A stretch of DNA of 64,000 bases from the NCBI GenBank assembly GCA_043743785.1, contig JAYTVW010000088.1, positions 11,762-75,761 of the forward strand. The letters are read 5' to 3'. The DNA comes from JAQTNA01 sp043743785 (GTDB lineage: Bacteria > Pseudomonadota > Gammaproteobacteria > Burkholderiales > Rhodocyclaceae). The position numbers were made by a program, and so were the translations under genes. Positions within the stretch are counted from its first letter, which is position 1. Each line of letters opens with the position of its first letter. The notes below the pieces were generated by a model. That model was given only the letters and a program-made list of their open reading frames with translations, had not been told where the DNA came from and did no database searches. This document shows, in pieces, positions 16,007 through 27,141 of the stretch.

Positions 16007-17626
16007 TCAGGCAGCTGGCAATTGACCCGGGTTAGCGCCTGTGACCTTGGTGAGTCTGGCGGTGAACCAGAAGGTGCTGCCCACACCTTTCTCGCTGTTT
16101 ACCCCAAGCGTGCCACCCATGGCCCGAACCAGGCGTTTGCTCAGCGCAAGTCCCAGTCCTATCCCGCCGTGCTTGCGCGACAGGGAACCATCGGCCTGCT
16201 CGAAAACGCTGAAGAGCCGTTCCTTATCCTCGGCCGGAATGCCGATGCCGGTGTCCTCGACTTCAAAACGCACCAGGACATCCGCCGGATTGTCCTCAAC
16301 CACAAAGCCTCGCACGGAGATGGCTCCCTGGCTGGTGAATTTGATGGCGTTGCTGCTCAAGTGACCAAGGATTTGCCCCAGGCGCTGCACATCGCCATGC
16401 AGCATCAGATAGGCCAGGTCTGGCGCGATGTCGATAGTGAATGCCAGTCCCTTATCTTGTGCCTGGGGCACTTTCTGACAAACCAGGGCATCCACGAGAG
16501 TGCTCAGCCTGAAGTCAGCGGCCTCCAGCGTGAAGCGTTCGGATTCTGTCTTGGAGAACTCAAGGATGTCATTGATGATCGCGAGCAGTTTCTCGGAGGT
16601 CAGCTTGACCTTGGTGAGGGTATCCGCCAGCTTGGGGTCGCCGGCACGGCGCAGTGCCACATTGGTCAAGCCCATGATGCCGTTCATCGGGGTCCGCAAT
16701 TCGTGGCTCATGTTGGCCAGGAACACGGTCTTGGCCCGGTTGGCCGCTTCGGCGGCCTCCTTGGCGATGGATAACTCGGCGGTCCGCTCCGCCACCATTT
16801 TTTCCAATTTTTCCTGGGCGACATGCGTACTGACAATGACGGCCCGCTGTTCGCGGTCGATTCTGAGCACGAAGAAATAGACCAGGCCGTAGACCGTCGC
16901 CATGATCAGGAAAGTAATCGAAGAAATCAGCCCGGCGATTTTGTTGGCTTCGCGGATCGTGGTCGCCAGCGGCACCCGGATGGAGATCAGTGCACGGATG
17001 CTGTTGGGACTCTCATGAAAGCCTCTTTCGCTGCCATAGAGTCCGATGAGTTCCAGCGGCGCATCCTTGGGGTCGCCGTGGCACTTCAGGCAACCCTTGC
17101 TTGAACGGTCGATGGGTACCGCAAGGTGCAACATGGGTTCGCCGTTCTGTTGCACGACCTCCCGAATTTCCTTGACCTCCCCCCGGTTCATCCGCGCCAG
17201 CAAGGCGCTCTCGAATGCGTCGGCCTGGTTGATGGGATTGCGCGGGTTGTCCGTTGCCAGCTTGAAATACACGGGCGGCAAGCCGACCTTTTCACGCTCT
17301 TTGTTGATGAGTTCCTTGACGTTGCGGGCGATGAAGGTGAAGGACATCACCTTCGGGGAAAAATACTCTTTGTAGAGTTGTCCCGCCGCCTGGAGACGAT
17401 AGATTTCCGGACGCTGGATTTCCGTGACGTAGCGATGCACCGCCTTGTGGCTCAATAACGCATCGAGCGCCGACTTCTGGGCTTCGCTGATCGCGTAGCT
17501 TTCCGTCTTCTGGTAGTACAGGGCGACCAAAACGATATAGGCCACGATGAAAATCGGTAGCATAACAAACAACACCTGCCGGTTTTTCGGTAGCTCCGGG
17601 AACCAGTCTCTATGACGCGAGTTCAT
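16007..17626 (-). CDS. Sensor histidine kinase with periplasmic c-haem (DUF3365) domain
   Basis: A 539-residue membrane kinase. One helix lies at about 17-39, a periplasmic DUF3365/Tll0287-like domain follows to ~225 with the haem-attachment motif C179-L-K-C182-H183, and a second helix lies at ~230-255. Then come a coiled coil, HisKA with H308 in MSHELRTPMNG, and HATPase_c (DTGIGIP, GIGLGLALS). There is no receiver domain and no adjacent response regulator. Covalent haem suggests sensing of redox state, oxygen or nitric oxide. I chose ATG 17626 (AAGG upstream); a longer frame back to 17710 lacks the family's usual beginning. Confidence 0.88.
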   Translation of the reverse strand: MNSRHRDWFPELPKNRQVLFVMLPIFIVAYIVLVALYYQKTESYAISEAQKSALDALLSHKAVHRYVTEIQRPEIYRLQAAGQLYKEYFSPKVMSFTFIARNVKELINKEREKVGLPPVYFKLATDNPRNPINQADAFESALLARMNRGEVKEIREVVQQNGEPMLHLAVPIDRSSKGCLKCHGDPKDAPLELIGLYGSERGFHESPNSIRALISIRVPLATTIREANKIAGLISSITFLIMATVYGLVYFFVLRIDREQRAVIVSTHVAQEKLEKMVAERTAELSIAKEAAEAANRAKTVFLANMSHELRTPMNGIMGLTNVALRRAGDPKLADTLTKVKLTSEKLLAIINDILEFSKTESERFTLEAADFRLSTLVDALVCQKVPQAQDKGLAFTIDIAPDLAYLMLHGDVQRLGQILGHLSSNAIKFTSQGAISVRGFVVEDNPADVLVRFEVEDTGIGIPAEDKERLFSVFEQADGSLSRKHGGIGLGLALSKRLVRAMGGTLGVNSEKGVGSTFWFTARLTKVTGANPGQLPAA

Positions 17627-17725
17627 ATAGCCTTGTGGATGCGTGTGCTGCTTCGCTACGGTTCGCCATGGTAGGGGGCTTTTGCGGCGGAAAGCAAGCC
17701 TGCTTGTCATGCTTCCTGCCGGCGT

Positions 17726-20700
17726 TCAAACCAGTTCCACGAGCCTCGGCAGGCTGGCGAAATACAGGGCCAGGCGCACCGGGCCGGGAGCCAGTTCCGC
17801 CAGCAGCCGGCCGTAGCGCTCCAGCTGGGGCCGGTGAATTTCCAGCCGGCTGGCCAGGAAGGCTGCCGTGTCGCCGTCGGGCGGGCTGTCGGTCTTGTAG
17901 TCCACCACCCAGCGCTCGCCATTCGCCGTCTCGAAATAGCGGTCGATGATAAAGAGGCTGACGCCATCGCTCCCCGCTTCGGAGAGCGCCCATTCGTTCC
18001 TGGCCACCGGATGGGCGCCCAGGATCCAGCGGCCTTTTTCGTCGTCCAGGCAGCGCAGCACGGCGTCCGTGGCCCGTTTGGCAGCCCGCTTGGCCGCCTC
18101 ACCGAAGATGCCTTCCCGTTCCACCAGTCGCCGCAGGAAGGGCGTGAGGCTGTGCACCCTGGCTGGATCCCAGGCGGCCAGGTCGTCTTCCGCGATTTTC
18201 TGCAGCAGACGGTGGGTGGCGATGCCGGCGGCCACGGCTTCCAGATGGATGGCGGCGGGTTCCGTCAGGGCCGGCAGGGCGGACTGGGCCGTCACCCGGC
18301 CTTGGGGCTGGGGCGGCACCGGGCACCAGCCCGGCGCTATCCGTTGCAGGGGCAGGGCCGGGGGCGGGGCGGCTTCCGCTTCTTCTGGTTCTTCCGGCTC
18401 GGGCAGGTGGGCGAACTCCCCTGCAACATCGTCCCATAGCAGGGCCAGCAGGGATTTCGGGGCGGGGCGCGGCTCCCGCTCGTCAGCCTTGCCGCCCATG
18501 GCGGCCACGGCTGTCAGGTGCAGGTGGTTTTTTGCCCGGGTGGCGGCCACGTAGAGCAGGCGCTGAACTTCGAAGGCTTGCTTCTCTTCATGCAGGCGGC
18601 CGATGTACTGGTAAAGGATGTCCTTGTCGCTGCCGGTGGCGTGCACCGGGGCGATAAGCAGGCCCGGGGTGCCATCGGCGGCCGGGGTGGGCATCCATTG
18701 CAGGAGTTCCTTGTCCGGGTTCCTGGGTTTCCGGTCCAGTCCCGGCAGGATCACGGTGTCGAATTCCAGTCCCTTGGACTTGTGGATGGTCATGAGCTGG
18801 ACCTTCCCCGCCTCGCCCACCTGGGGGGCGGCGTAGAGGGCCGCCAGCTTGTCCGCCAGGGCGTCCGGGTCGAAACCGTCCTGGCCTTCCATTTCCTCCA
18901 CCAGGTCGAAGTAGGCCTCCACGTCGGTCCGGGCGGCGGCGTCCGGCAGCAGGGCTTCGCCGCCGAGTTGCAGCCAGGCCCGTTCCGCCAGGCAGCGCAA
19001 TGACAATCGCCCCTGCTGTTCGATGAGGGGCTGCAGAATGTCCCGGCAGCGGCGGGCCCGGATGGCGCCCTCCGGCGTGAGAAGTGCCAGCCGGGCGTCG
19101 TCCCGCAGCAGGCGCAAGAGGCCGGTCTGGAAATCGTCGCCGCACAGGGCGTGCAGCTCGGACAGCGTCAGGCCGCACCAGGGGGCGCGCAGGACCGTCA
19201 GCCAATGCACCCGGTCCCCGGGCAGCAGCAGCGCCCGGGTCAGGGACACCAGGTCGGCGATGTACTGGCGGTCCGCCAGGGCGTCGATGTCCACCGCCTG
19301 GAAGGGAATGCCGGCGTCCCGCAGCACCGGCGCGATGTGGGCCAGGTGGGAACGGCTGCGTACCAGGATGGCCACGCTGGCCTGTGCCGCCAGGGCCTCC
19401 CGCACCAGGTCTAGCACCCGCCGGGCTTCCGCTTCCCGGCTGTCCACGCCGGTTTCGGCTACTTCCTGGGTGTCCGGGTCGAACATCAGGCCTTGCAGGA
19501 AGGCATGCATGCAAACCGCAGCTCCCTCAAGTTCCGCCTTGACCGCTTCCGCCGGGCTGACCGGAACGGCGCCCCGCAGCATGTCCGCCTTGTGGGGGAA
19601 GATGCGGCCGAAGGCCTTGTTCACCCAGGCCACGATGCCGGCCTGGGAGCGGAAATTGGCCTTGAGTGTCAGGGCTTCCAGGGCCATGCCCCCCAGGCCT
19701 TCTTCCTGAGCCCGCAGGAACAGGCCCACTTCCGCCTGGCGAAACAGGTAGATGGACTGCATGGGGTCGCCCACCAGGAACAGACTGCGGCCGTCCCCCG
19801 CCTGCCAGCCTCCGGTGAGGCGGCGCAGCAACTCCCACTGGGTGCCGCTGGTGTCCTGGAATTCGTCCACCAGCAGGTGGCGGATGCGGTAATCCAGGGA
19901 CAGGGCCAGGTCCGTCGGGGCTTCCTCTGTGCCCAGGGCCAGCAGGGCGCGGGACTGGATTTCGGCGAAATCCACTTCCCCGGCGGCCATGAACTGCAGC
20001 CACAGGCGGGCGGCGGCCAGGCGCAGTACCCGCATGAGAGCCCGCAGCACCTGCCATTGTTCCTCCGAATAGGCCGGGGGCGGCAGCTTGCGCAGGGCCG
20101 CCAGGGCCGCTTCTGCCTCCCTATCCAGGCTGGACAGCAAGTTGGTACAGGCGGCTTTTTCCGCCTTGGCGGTGGTGGGGAAGCCGGTGTTTTTGTTGAG
20201 GACCTTGCGCAGGGTGTCGCTGGTGGTCAGGCACAGTTCGCACAGTGCCCGCCACAGGGGCAGGTCTTCCGGCGCCGCCGTGAGGGCGTCTTCCCAGTCC
20301 GCCAGGGCCGTGATGGTGGAATCGCTGTCTTCCGCCAGCAGGCGGCTGGCCGCGCCCCGGGCCAGGGGGCGCAGGCTGGGCAGGAAGCCCGGCGGCAGGG
20401 CCGCCCGGGCGGTGGCGATGGCGCTCTCGGACTGCAAGGCCAGCAAGTCCTCCAGCCATTGGCGCACCTCCAGTTCATCCCCGTCCAGATTCAGCAAATG
20501 GGGCAGCCACTGCTCCCGGCGGGCCAGCATGCGGGCCAGCAGGGCTTCCAGTTTGCCCAGATCGTTGTCCATGTGGGCCAGCACTTCGGAGAGGGCCGCT
20601 ACGTCCGGGCTGGCTCCGTCGGCGGTTTCCAGATCTGCCAGGGTTTCCCGGGCTGCCTCCTGGTAATGGCGGCTGGGATCATCCGACGGCGTGATACCGC

Positions 20701-21127
20701 CCCCCAGCTGGGCCAGTACCGGCATGCGCGCCACCAGAGACGAGCACAGGCCGTCGATGGTCTGGATGCGCAGCCGGGATGGGTGGGTGAGCAGGTTCCA
20801 GCCCTTTTCCGCGTCCCGTCCCAGGGCGGCAGCGGCCAGCCGGTGGGTGGTCAGTTCGTGTTCCTTTTCCGGAATCGGCTGGAGGCCATGTTGCACGGCG
20901 TCCGCCATCTCCAGGCGTTCCAGCAGCCGGTTCTTCATTTCCGCCGCCGCCTTGCGGGTAAAGGTGATGGCGACGATTTCCTCCGGCATCTCCGCCGTGG
21001 CCAGCAGGGCCAGGATGCGCTGGGTCAGCAGTTCTGTCTTGCCGGAGCCGGCAGGGGCCTGCACGATAAAGGAGCGCCGGATGTCCAGGGCTTCACGGCG
21101 GGCTTTGAGATCGGAGGGTGGGGTCAT
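17726..21127 (-). CDS. addA: AddA-like UvrD-family helicase/nuclease
   Basis: A 1133-residue superfamily 1A helicase for double-strand-break repair. Walker A is APAGSGKT at residues 24-31, Walker B is LVDEFQDTSG, and further helicase motifs include the LVGDPMQSIYLFRQAEV segment. The C-terminal ~150 residues carry a RecB-type nuclease motif (WVVDYKTD). RecBCD/AddAB enzymes unwind and trim broken DNA ends to load RecA. The partner addB-like gene lies upstream on the same strand, separated by a small brnTA remnant. The length is typical for AddA-like proteins in betaproteobacteria. Confidence 0.88.
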   Translation of the reverse strand: MTPPSDLKARREALDIRRSFIVQAPAGSGKTELLTQRILALLATAEMPEEIVAITFTRKAAAEMKNRLLERLEMADAVQHGLQPIPEKEHELTTHRLAAAALGRDAEKGWNLLTHPSRLRIQTIDGLCSSLVARMPVLAQLGGGITPSDDPSRHYQEAARETLADLETADGASPDVAALSEVLAHMDNDLGKLEALLARMLARREQWLPHLLNLDGDELEVRQWLEDLLALQSESAIATARAALPPGFLPSLRPLARGAASRLLAEDSDSTITALADWEDALTAAPEDLPLWRALCELCLTTSDTLRKVLNKNTGFPTTAKAEKAACTNLLSSLDREAEAALAALRKLPPPAYSEEQWQVLRALMRVLRLAAARLWLQFMAAGEVDFAEIQSRALLALGTEEAPTDLALSLDYRIRHLLVDEFQDTSGTQWELLRRLTGGWQAGDGRSLFLVGDPMQSIYLFRQAEVGLFLRAQEEGLGGMALEALTLKANFRSQAGIVAWVNKAFGRIFPHKADMLRGAVPVSPAEAVKAELEGAAVCMHAFLQGLMFDPDTQEVAETGVDSREAEARRVLDLVREALAAQASVAILVRSRSHLAHIAPVLRDAGIPFQAVDIDALADRQYIADLVSLTRALLLPGDRVHWLTVLRAPWCGLTLSELHALCGDDFQTGLLRLLRDDARLALLTPEGAIRARRCRDILQPLIEQQGRLSLRCLAERAWLQLGGEALLPDAAARTDVEAYFDLVEEMEGQDGFDPDALADKLAALYAAPQVGEAGKVQLMTIHKSKGLEFDTVILPGLDRKPRNPDKELLQWMPTPAADGTPGLLIAPVHATGSDKDILYQYIGRLHEEKQAFEVQRLLYVAATRAKNHLHLTAVAAMGGKADEREPRPAPKSLLALLWDDVAGEFAHLPEPEEPEEAEAAPPPALPLQRIAPGWCPVPPQPQGRVTAQSALPALTEPAAIHLEAVAAGIATHRLLQKIAEDDLAAWDPARVHSLTPFLRRLVEREGIFGEAAKRAAKRATDAVLRCLDDEKGRWILGAHPVARNEWALSEAGSDGVSLFIIDRYFETANGERWVVDYKTDSPPDGDTAAFLASRLEIHRPQLERYGRLLAELAPGPVRLALYFASLPRLVELV

Positions 21128-21139
21128 TTTGAAAGCTGC

Positions 21140-21406
21140 TCATTGGCTATGCAATTTTTCCTGCAACCAAACCTTGATGAGGGACTGATACGGAACGTCG
21201 CGGGAGTTGGCAGCAGCCTTGATGGAGTCCAACAGGTGCTGGGGCAGGCGCAGGGAGATGGTCCGGGTGGTCGGCTTCAAGTTCGGCAGCACCACGCTCC
21301 GGGCCTTGGCCCAGTCCAGATAGCCCGTCGAATCATTGGCCTCCCAGAAAGCGCGTTCTTCAGCCTCGTTGGCAAACGGGGGGATGGCTTTAAGTTGATT
21401 GGTCAT
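21140..21406 (-). CDS. brnA: BrnA-type antitoxin
   Basis: An 88-residue protein with a ribbon-helix-helix C-terminal half (TRTISLRLPQHLLDSIKAAA) that binds DNA and represses its own operon in the BrnTA family. The N-terminal part (PPFANEAEERAFWEANDST) matches the toxin-wrapping region of BrnA antitoxins. Its ATG overlaps the 3' end of the toxin reading frame, as in intact brnTA operons, but that toxin gene is truncated. The gene sits between addB and addA, so it may now be transcribed as part of that unit. Confidence 0.85.
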   Translation of the reverse strand: MTNQLKAIPPFANEAEERAFWEANDSTGYLDWAKARSVVLPNLKPTTRTISLRLPQHLLDSIKAAANSRDVPYQSLIKVWLQEKLHSQ

Positions 21407-21566
21407 AGATTTCTCGCTCCTTTCGGTGCATGTCCCGGGCCGAAATCACGCGGATTTTTGTTCCGGCGTCCCGTAGCGTGAAGGTGATGTGCAAGGGCCG
21501 CCCATTGTCGGTTTTGCCCAAGGCATGAAAGTGGAATTCCAACCCATGCGGTGCAATTATTGCACC
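21390..21566 (-). pseudogene. brnT: brnT toxin remnant (C-terminal half only)
   Basis: Translating the minus strand gives 58 residues in which FHALGKTDNGRPLHITF and IRVISARDMHRKEREIY match the second half of BrnT, a RelE-fold RNase toxin of about 90 residues. An in-frame TAG at 21567-21569 blocks the frame and no good start codon or N-terminal half exists. The break point holds a 17-bp sequence duplicated in tandem (21561-21577 and 21578-21594). The frame overlaps the brnA start by 17 bases, the normal operon arrangement. It is therefore probably an inactivated toxin next to a surviving antitoxin. Confidence 0.8.
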
Positions 21567-21594
21567 CTACGGCCATCTGCACCCTACGGCCATC
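21561..21594. repeat. 17-bp perfect tandem duplication at the brnT break
   Basis: TGCACCCTACGGCCATC occurs twice head to tail. The first copy supplies the stop codon that cuts the brnT frame; the second runs into the addB stop at 21593. Just beside it (21551-21565) is the near-palindrome GTGCAATTATTGCAC. Confidence 0.9.
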
Positions 21595-24382
21595 ATTCTG
21601 CGACCTCTTCGGTCTCTTCGTCCTTCAGTCCCGTGCGGCGCAGCACGGGCCAGGCATCGAGCCAGCGCAGGCGGGAGTCATCGACCCAGGCCTGGTTGGC
21701 GCCGTAGCCGGACTGGATCTCGCCGGCCAGGCCGTCCAGCTGGCTGCTCCAGGTGGCCAGCAGGGCGTCGAAATCCGGGAAGTCGAGGAAGGGGTTCCGT
21801 CGCCGGCCCGCCTGTTCGCCGGGCACGTGGGCGCCGGGTAGCAGGTCGGCGGAACGGGTGGTACTGAGGAATTCGCTCTCGCCCACCTTCAGGCGGGCGA
21901 AGCCCACGCCGGCAATCGAATTTCCTGCGGCTTCCGCCGCCACTTCCCGGGCATACAGGGGCAACTGGGGCGACAAGAGGCGCGGGCCGACCCATTCCCC
22001 CAACTGGGGCTTGCCGGTCTTGTAGTCCAGCACCACCAGGCTGCCATCTTCAAGGCGGTCGAGCCGGTCCAGGGTTAGCTTGAGGCCCAGGCCCTGCAGG
22101 GCCACGACGCGCTCCTGCTCCACCGCCACCACCGCGAAGGGGGGGCGGGCTTCCTCGAAATCCAGCCAGTGCAGGATGAGGCGGCTGAGGCGGGCGGATT
22201 CCAGGGCCGCCAGGCGTTCCCCCATCAGCCCGGGATTCTGTTCCTCGAAACTGGCCAGGGCGCTGGCCACGGCAGCCTCGATAGCGGCCCGGGCGCCGGC
22301 CTCGTTCAGGGTCAGCAGTTTCGCCTGGCTGCCCAGGTCCCGCCACAGGGCCGCCAGGGCCAGGTGCAGGAGGGTGCCGCGCTGGCTGGCGTCCGGTCCG
22401 GGGGAAGGTACTTTCAGGGCTTCGGCCCCCAGGCGGAAGCGCACGAAGGCAGCCAAGGGACACTGGGCCTGCACCGCCAGCACCTGGGAACCACCCCGTA
22501 GCGGCGGCTCCGGCGCCAGGGGCGGGCCGAAGTCATCCCGCAGGCTTTCCAGCGGCGCCGGGGGCGGAAGATTGGCCGGCGCCGGCTCGAAAAGCGCGGC
22601 GGGAACGCCAAGAGCGGCCAGCAGTGGACTGGGCCGCAGCTCGCTGTCGCCCTCGAAGGCAGGGTGGCTCAGCACCACCTCGGGGGCGGCGCTGACCAGG
22701 GATTGCAGGAGGGCGCGGGCGAAGGCCTGCTCCCGTTCCGGCGAGGCATGGGGCAGGTCCAGTTCCCGTTGCACGGTGGGGGGAATGAGAGGGTTGGGGC
22801 GGGGGGCGGCGGGTAGCACCATGTCCGTCAGCCCCATGACCCACAGGCCGTCGAAGCGCTGGCCCACGGCTTCCAGCAGACCCAGCACTTCCACCCAGGC
22901 CCGGTGGCGGGTCTGGGGCTGGAACACCCGTTCCCGGCACTGGCGGGCCAGCAGGCTGCGCCAGGTGGACAGGCGCCCCGCCGGGTGCAGGCCGTCCAGG
23001 CCCGCCAGGCCTTCCATCTGTGTGGAGAAGGTGGCCAGGGTCTGGTGTTCGTCGCTGTCCAGGGAGCGGGAACCGGGCCAGCCCAGGCTCTCCAGCCAGG
23101 CTGGCAACAGGGCGGCCCATTCCCGTCCGTCCCGGCGCCGGCCGGCTTCCTTTTTCAGGGCCGCCAGTTGTTCCAGGTGTGCGGCGCAGGCGGAGGCGCC
23201 CGTGGCCCCGGCCCGGAAAGCGGCGTGTTCCAGGCCGGTCCAGGCCGAACCCTCCCGGCGCAGGTGCCATTCCAGCCGGCCCCGGGCATCTTGGTCACCG
23301 ACCCAGTTGGACCAGTGGGGGCTGCGCAGCAGGCGGCAGAGCAGGGCCAGTTCCACCTTGCCGGGGCTGGCCAGTACCGCCAGCAGATCCAGTGCCGTGG
23401 CCACCAGGGGATAGGCGGACAGGGGCACGCCGAGGGAAAAGTTAAGCAGGCGCCGGGGGGAATCGGCGTTCCAGGCCGATTCCGGCTGGAGCTCCGCATC
23501 CAGTGCCCGGATCAGGGGCATGCGCAGTTTTGCCAGGTCCGGCACCACGATGGACAGCCGGAGGGCCGGCCGATTACCGTCGCGCAGCGACTCACTGCGC
23601 TCCTCTCGCCCCTCGGTGGGCTGGGGGTGAGGGCCGGTTGGAGACAATGCGGGCGCATTTGCTTCCAACAGTTTGGCGGCCCAGGCGGCGGCGGCCAGTA
23701 CCTCGGCCCGGGCGTCCCGGCAGGGCTGGACCCGCAGGCGTTCCGCCCGGCTGTCGTCCATGAGCTGGAACACCTGGCCGCCGGCTGTTTCCACGGCGGC
23801 GCAGAAGGCTTTTTCCAGCGGCCCGAGTTCCGTGTAGCCCGCCAGGATGGCTTTGTGGGGCGCTGCCAGCCGGCCTTCTGCCAGCCATGCCAGATGTTGG
23901 GCGGTAGCCCGGCTGGCGTCCAGTACGCCGTGGCGCTGGCAGGTGGCTTCAAAGGCTTGGCGCCAGCGTTCGAAATGGCGGGATTCTTCTGTGGATAGAA
24001 GTGGGTCGAAGCGGATGTCCCAGATCCGAGTGAGGGTGTTGGCGTCCTGGGCGGCGGTGGCCAGGGATTGCAGGTCCATGAGGGCGCCGTGCTCCACTTC
24101 GCCGATGGCCCGTTCCCACAGCACCCGTTCCTCGAAGGCTGAGAGGATGCGCAGGGACGCCGCATCCACCGGCAGACGGCCGGCCAGGATGGCTTCGTCC
24201 ACCGCCTCCTCCAGCCAGCGGGTGAGGGGCAGGATGGCCGGGGTGGTCCACACGCATTGGGCGCCGTGCCAGGCCCCATGGCGGCGCCGCAGGTCGATGG
24301 GCAGGCGGGAGTTGGCGGTGATGAGCGTGGCGCCCCCGTCAAGGAGGCGCATCAGCGCATTTTCAGCAATGGGTGTGGTCAT
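21593..24382 (-). CDS. AddB-like PD-(D/E)XK nuclease
   Basis: About 929 residues. The N-terminal part resembles an inactivated helicase: ANSRLPIDLRRRHG replaces a Walker A loop. The C-terminal part has the nuclease motif LDRLDRLEDGSLVVLDYKTGK. Only one cysteine lies near the usual AddB cluster region (QCPLAAFVRF), so the four-cysteine iron-sulfur site of classical AddB is absent. It matches the 'probable DNA repair protein' partner of UvrD-like helicases found in beta/gammaproteobacteria. I chose the ATG at 24382; a TTG at 24403 is possible. It presumably forms a complex with the AddA-like protein downstream. Confidence 0.82.
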   Translation of the reverse strand: MTTPIAENALMRLLDGGATLITANSRLPIDLRRRHGAWHGAQCVWTTPAILPLTRWLEEAVDEAILAGRLPVDAASLRILSAFEERVLWERAIGEVEHGALMDLQSLATAAQDANTLTRIWDIRFDPLLSTEESRHFERWRQAFEATCQRHGVLDASRATAQHLAWLAEGRLAAPHKAILAGYTELGPLEKAFCAAVETAGGQVFQLMDDSRAERLRVQPCRDARAEVLAAAAWAAKLLEANAPALSPTGPHPQPTEGREERSESLRDGNRPALRLSIVVPDLAKLRMPLIRALDAELQPESAWNADSPRRLLNFSLGVPLSAYPLVATALDLLAVLASPGKVELALLCRLLRSPHWSNWVGDQDARGRLEWHLRREGSAWTGLEHAAFRAGATGASACAAHLEQLAALKKEAGRRRDGREWAALLPAWLESLGWPGSRSLDSDEHQTLATFSTQMEGLAGLDGLHPAGRLSTWRSLLARQCRERVFQPQTRHRAWVEVLGLLEAVGQRFDGLWVMGLTDMVLPAAPRPNPLIPPTVQRELDLPHASPEREQAFARALLQSLVSAAPEVVLSHPAFEGDSELRPSPLLAALGVPAALFEPAPANLPPPAPLESLRDDFGPPLAPEPPLRGGSQVLAVQAQCPLAAFVRFRLGAEALKVPSPGPDASQRGTLLHLALAALWRDLGSQAKLLTLNEAGARAAIEAAVASALASFEEQNPGLMGERLAALESARLSRLILHWLDFEEARPPFAVVAVEQERVVALQGLGLKLTLDRLDRLEDGSLVVLDYKTGKPQLGEWVGPRLLSPQLPLYAREVAAEAAGNSIAGVGFARLKVGESEFLSTTRSADLLPGAHVPGEQAGRRRNPFLDFPDFDALLATWSSQLDGLAGEIQSGYGANQAWVDDSRLRWLDAWPVLRRTGLKDEETEEVAE

Positions 24383-24449
24383 GGGGACGAAGCCTACCAG
24401 CAAGCCGGGCTGCTCGTGAAAGGTGAAGCGCGAAAGGTGGAACGAGGGA

Positions 24450-25058
24450 TCAGGCTTGCCAGCCGCCAGCTTTGGCGATGCGGGCGAGTTCGATAATGGA
24501 GATCGCGCCGGTCTTGTGCATGACGCGGGACTTATGGATTTCCACGGTGCGGTGGCTGATGTCCAACTGGCGAGCGATTTCCTTGTTGGAAAGGCCGGCG
24601 ATGGCCTGTTCCATGACCAGTCGTTCCCGTTCCGTCAGGCTGGCGAGGCGTTCCGTGGCGGCCTGGCTGGCGGCGGCTTCCATCTGCCGTTTCTCATCTT
24701 CATTCAGGGCGGTTTGTAGCGATTCCAGCAAGGCCGTGGCCGAGACAGGCTTGGTGAGAAAGTCCACCGCGCCGGCTTTGATGGCCTTGACGCTCATGGG
24801 AATATCGCCGTAGCCGGTGAGAAAGATCAGGGGCAGATTGACGTTGCGCCGCGTCAGCTCCGCCTGCAACTCGACGCCGCTCATGCCGGGCATGCGCACG
24901 TCCGTCACCAGGCAGCCGCGCCACTCCGGTTGGCAGGCTGCCAGGAAAGCCTCCGCGTTCTCGAAGACCCGGACGGCCATGCCTTCGAGATCAATGAGCA
25001 GGGAAAGCGCATCCCGGATGGCCGGATCGTCGTCCACGATAAATACGGTGGCTGCCAT
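24450..25058 (-). CDS. FixJ-type response regulator (REC + LuxR HTH)
   Basis: A 202-residue transcription factor. The receiver (1-120) has the acidic pocket DDD, phospho-acceptor D in VTDVRMPGMSG and K in TKPVS. The C-terminal LuxR/FixJ helix-turn-helix reads LTERERLVMEQAIAGLSNKEIA then ISHRTVEIHKSRVM. It starts three bases after the stop of the adjacent kinase, so it is that kinase's cognate regulator. FixJ-type regulators often control respiration genes, but no target site was identified here. Confidence 0.93.
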   Translation of the reverse strand: MAATVFIVDDDPAIRDALSLLIDLEGMAVRVFENAEAFLAACQPEWRGCLVTDVRMPGMSGVELQAELTRRNVNLPLIFLTGYGDIPMSVKAIKAGAVDFLTKPVSATALLESLQTALNEDEKRQMEAAASQAATERLASLTERERLVMEQAIAGLSNKEIARQLDISHRTVEIHKSRVMHKTGAISIIELARIAKAGGWQA

Positions 25059-25061
25059 GGC

Positions 25062-26933
<1,872 letters not shown>

Positions 26934-27073
26934 TTTTGGATCCAATGCCGTCAGGATGGCGCAAGCTGCCTACGGTAGGCCAACGCCGGGCCCGAGTCAA
27001 TTCCTGATGGCATTTGCTGTTTGGCATTGGTCAAGGCGCAAATCTCTGACTTTTGGCAACTACGTGTTCGCCC

Positions 27074-27083
27074 GTATATATAC
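27074..27083. promoter_or_regulatory. Palindrome GTATATATAC in a divergent promoter region
   Basis: A 10-bp palindrome (12 bp with flanking C and G) sits between the divergent FixL-like kinase and the PAS gene. A second inverted repeat (CGAATT-GTTA-AATTCG) lies at 27112-27127. Either could be an operator or a -10 region; no known regulator motif matches. Confidence 0.35.
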
Positions 27084-27141
27084 GCAACGCATTCTTCGTT
27101 AACCTGCGCTGCGAATTGTTAAATTCGTGTCCGGGGGGGCC

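Noticed and set aside
19493..21481. A 662-codon plus-strand frame opposite addA
   Set aside because: Antisense shadow of the helicase gene, rich in Gln/Gly with no motifs.
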